DNA of 9,616 bases from contig JAITBC010000076.1 in NCBI GenBank assembly GCA_031283785.1, positions 1 to 9,616 of the forward strand, in the 5' to 3' direction. Below, one piece after another: positions 8,389 through 9,616 of this stretch. Each line of letters begins with the position of its first letter. Position 1 is the first letter of the stretch. The translations under genes and the position numbers were made by a program. The notes under the pieces are model-generated. The model was not told where the DNA came from, searched no databases, and saw nothing but the letters and a program-made list of their open reading frames with translations. The stretch comes from Tannerella sp. Lineage in GTDB: Bacteria > Bacteroidota > Bacteroidia > Bacteroidales > Tannerellaceae.

Positions 8389-8667
8389 CTATCGGCGGAT
8401 AACAACCGTAATTACATCCGGATTTTTAGTAATGCCGGATGATACATGCAAGAAATAAACGCCATCCGGCAAACCCGAAACATCCAATTGCGTTTTTTTA
8501 TCGGAAGAAATAATGCTGCGTACCATTACTCCCGATTGTGCATACAGCCGGATATCTACGTCTATTTTCCCTTTGATCGAACCTGATTCCGTTAATTTTT
8601 CAATCGCATTTTCATCCAGTTCGATATTCAATACATCCGAAACAGGATTAGGATAAACGCGCGACAT
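8389..8667 (-). CDS. T9SS type A C-terminal sorting domain; 3' fragment of a frameshifted gene
   Basis: This 92-codon frame is a complete T9SS type A sorting domain: VYPNPVSDVLNIEL at the start, IRLYAQSGVMVRS in the middle and LDVSGLPDGVYFLHVSSG near the end, finishing with two arginines. Sorting domains act only as the tail of an exported protein and are cleaved at the outer membrane, so it is not a gene by itself. Upstream in the same frame, coding-like residues APITDPRL precede its first Met, then a TAA appears. Its body is the 274-codon frame that overlaps it by 20 bp. Removing one base from the run at 8693-8699 fuses them into one protein of 360 residues. The ATG at 8667 is therefore probably internal. 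Confidence 0.85.
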   Translation of the reverse strand: MSRVYPNPVSDVLNIELDENAIEKLTESGSIKGKIDVDIRLYAQSGVMVRSIISSDKKTQLDVSGLPDGVYFLHVSSGITKNPDVITVVIRR

Positions 8668-9472
8668 TAACCTGGGATCTGTAATGGGAGCTCCCGGGGC
8701 CTGTTATCGCAGATTGCCTGCTGATAATGCCAAACGGTGTTCCCACTGTAAAATCATATTTTGCCACTTCCATTCCATCCATGAGAATACGCACCCATGC
8801 CGATCTGTTCCTGTTTGCCGTGAACGTGGCCGTATTGCCGGAGGTGGAGACGAGCGTGAGGTTGGAGCTTTTGTCCCAGGTGTAGTTTGGCGGAGCGGGA
8901 CTGACAGTGAATGTACCGGAAGAGCCTGAGCAAAGTTGGGAGGGGCCGGTGATGGACATAGCAGTTCTCCTGTAATATGTGAAGTTTCCTTCAGTATAAG
9001 GAGAATTGTCTTTATTATGAGACACCAGACAGCCACACCCCATCTTTGATATAAATACATTAGGGTCGGATGTTGTAACGGCCGTATGATCATCATTCCC
9101 GTAAGAGACCTTCAAATTATCCGCATGTGTTTGGCTGCTATAATTATATGAATAATAACTATTGTCATTCCAATACACATTAAGATTATTCACTTCGTTA
9201 CCCACATTATTAATCCATACACTGCTACCGCCTTCTTTTTTATGCCATGCATAACCATGACAGTTGTAGCTGTTTGTTCCGGAATCAAAAACTTGTATGG
9301 CAAAAGTTCTTGAATAGGCATCTGCCTGCTGAACTTGAGAAGCCGAATAACCACCGCTTGAACATGCTTTTACATTGCTGTTATTAGGTGTTTGAACGTA
9401 AAAGTCATAGCACTGAGCATGTAATTGTATGCTGCAATAAATTAACGAGATAATCGCAAATGTTTTCTTCAT
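8648..9472 (-). CDS. Secreted T9SS cargo protein with putative Cys-His papain-like domain and Ig-like module; 5' fragment of a frameshifted gene
   Basis: The signal peptide MKKTFAIISLIYCSIQLHAQ ends in the HAQ common before signal-peptidase I cleavage. Residues about 21-168 form a globular domain with YNCHGYAWH (Cys71, His72), DDHTAV (His129) and SKMGCGCLVSHN..SPY (142-159). This order of a Cys in an NCH motif, then a DH-x-A strand and an SK-x-G strand resembles permuted papain/NlpC-like folds in other secreted Bacteroidota proteins, so a cysteine peptidase or amidase is possible but unproven. Residues about 173-245 are an Ig/PKD-like module (SITGPSQLCSGSSGTFTV, NYTWDKSSN) often found repeated in T9SS proteins. 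After SAITGPG the frame drifts (SSHYRSQ...) and stops at 8648, whereas a one-base shift continues into the sorting domain. As read it would lack its export tail. It starts 6 bp after the preceding gene's stop, so it is probably co-transcribed. Confidence 0.82.
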   Translation of the reverse strand: MKKTFAIISLIYCSIQLHAQCYDFYVQTPNNSNVKACSSGGYSASQVQQADAYSRTFAIQVFDSGTNSYNCHGYAWHKKEGGSSVWINNVGNEVNNLNVYWNDNSYYSYNYSSQTHADNLKVSYGNDDHTAVTTSDPNVFISKMGCGCLVSHNKDNSPYTEGNFTYYRRTAMSITGPSQLCSGSSGTFTVSPAPPNYTWDKSSNLTLVSTSGNTATFTANRNRSAWVRILMDGMEVAKYDFTVGTPFGIISRQSAITGPGSSHYRSQVNVARLS

Positions 9473-9478
9473 ATTTTT

Positions 9479-9616
9479 TTAATTTTGTTTGTTGCTAAAA
9501 TGAGTAATACAGTTATTAATCAGCGAAACGGTTTGCTCGCTTTTCAGATTGCTTCCCGCCATCAGTTCGTTTACGCCGGCATCGGTTTCGATAAGCTGAT
9601 GAAACGGTTCATATTC
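9479..9616 (-). CDS. Unrecognised protein, C-terminal 45 residues only
   Basis: A minus-strand frame enters from the right edge and ends at TAA 9481-9479. It reads EYEPFHQLIETDAGVNELMAG, then SNLKSEQTVSLINNCITHFSNKQN. It is open throughout the window and its base composition looks coding. Residues NELMAG to ITHF look helical and amphipathic. No family is recognised. The stop is 6 bp before the start of the T9SS cargo gene, so the two are likely in one transcript. Confidence 0.6.
   Translation of the reverse strand, partial: EYEPFHQLIETDAGVNELMAGSNLKSEQTVSLINNCITHFSNKQN

Noticed and set aside
8704..9096. A 130-codon minus-strand frame inside the T9SS cargo gene, and an 81-codon plus-strand frame at 8684-8929
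   Set aside because: Both overlap the GC-rich Ig-like module, show no domain or signal, and are shadows of the real frame, which carries a signal peptide and recognisable motifs.
1..9616. CRISPR arrays, tRNA or rRNA genes, and complete insertion sequences
   Set aside because: No regularly spaced repeats, cloverleaf-like genes, rRNA segments or paired terminal inverted repeats with a full transposase were seen on either strand.

Overview
The window comes from a member of the Bacteroidota, most likely order Bacteroidales. It carries a SusC/SusD outer-membrane pair, two surface-lipoprotein candidates of the kind found behind such pairs, lipoboxes followed by acidic residues, and a C-terminal sorting domain of the type IX secretion system (T9SS). 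The T9SS domain argues against a typical gut Bacteroides, which lack this system, and fits T9SS-positive families such as those of Porphyromonas, Tannerella, Proteiniphilum or Dysgonomonas. No genus is claimed.

Layout. The left edge (1 to about 218, minus strand) holds the 5' part of a regulator gene whose visible residues resemble the start of an AraC-type helix-turn-helix domain. An AT-rich divergent intergenic region follows. A four-gene plus-strand operon fills 263-8150: susC-like (STN, carboxypeptidase-regulatory-like, plug and barrel), susD-like, a DUF4959/DUF5126/DUF5000-type lipoprotein and a DUF4998 plus F5/8 type C (discoidin) lipoprotein. Gaps between these genes are 12, 40 and 31 bp. 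A strong hairpin plus T-run at 8319-8381 ends the operon. On the minus strand, converging on that terminator, is a secreted T9SS protein (9472 down to 8389). It is split in two by a one-base frameshift and is preceded, 6 bp away, by the 3' end of an unrecognised gene.

How the genes work together (inference from family knowledge). SusD and the two lipoproteins would capture a glycan or glycoconjugate at the cell surface, and the SusC barrel would import it using TonB energy. No degradative enzyme lies between the transporter and the terminator, so this looks like a binding and uptake module without its own enzymes.

Most notable: the susC coding frame has no usable start codon unless translation begins at ATG 263 and crosses a run of 16 cytosines (281-296). 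At 16 C the ATG frame ends after 36 codons. At 17 or 14 C it joins the signal peptide and the whole transporter. This is the layout expected of slipped-strand phase variation of a nutrient importer, although a homopolymer-length error must be excluded. Two further one-base homopolymer or run anomalies (141-147 and 8693-8699) make that check important.
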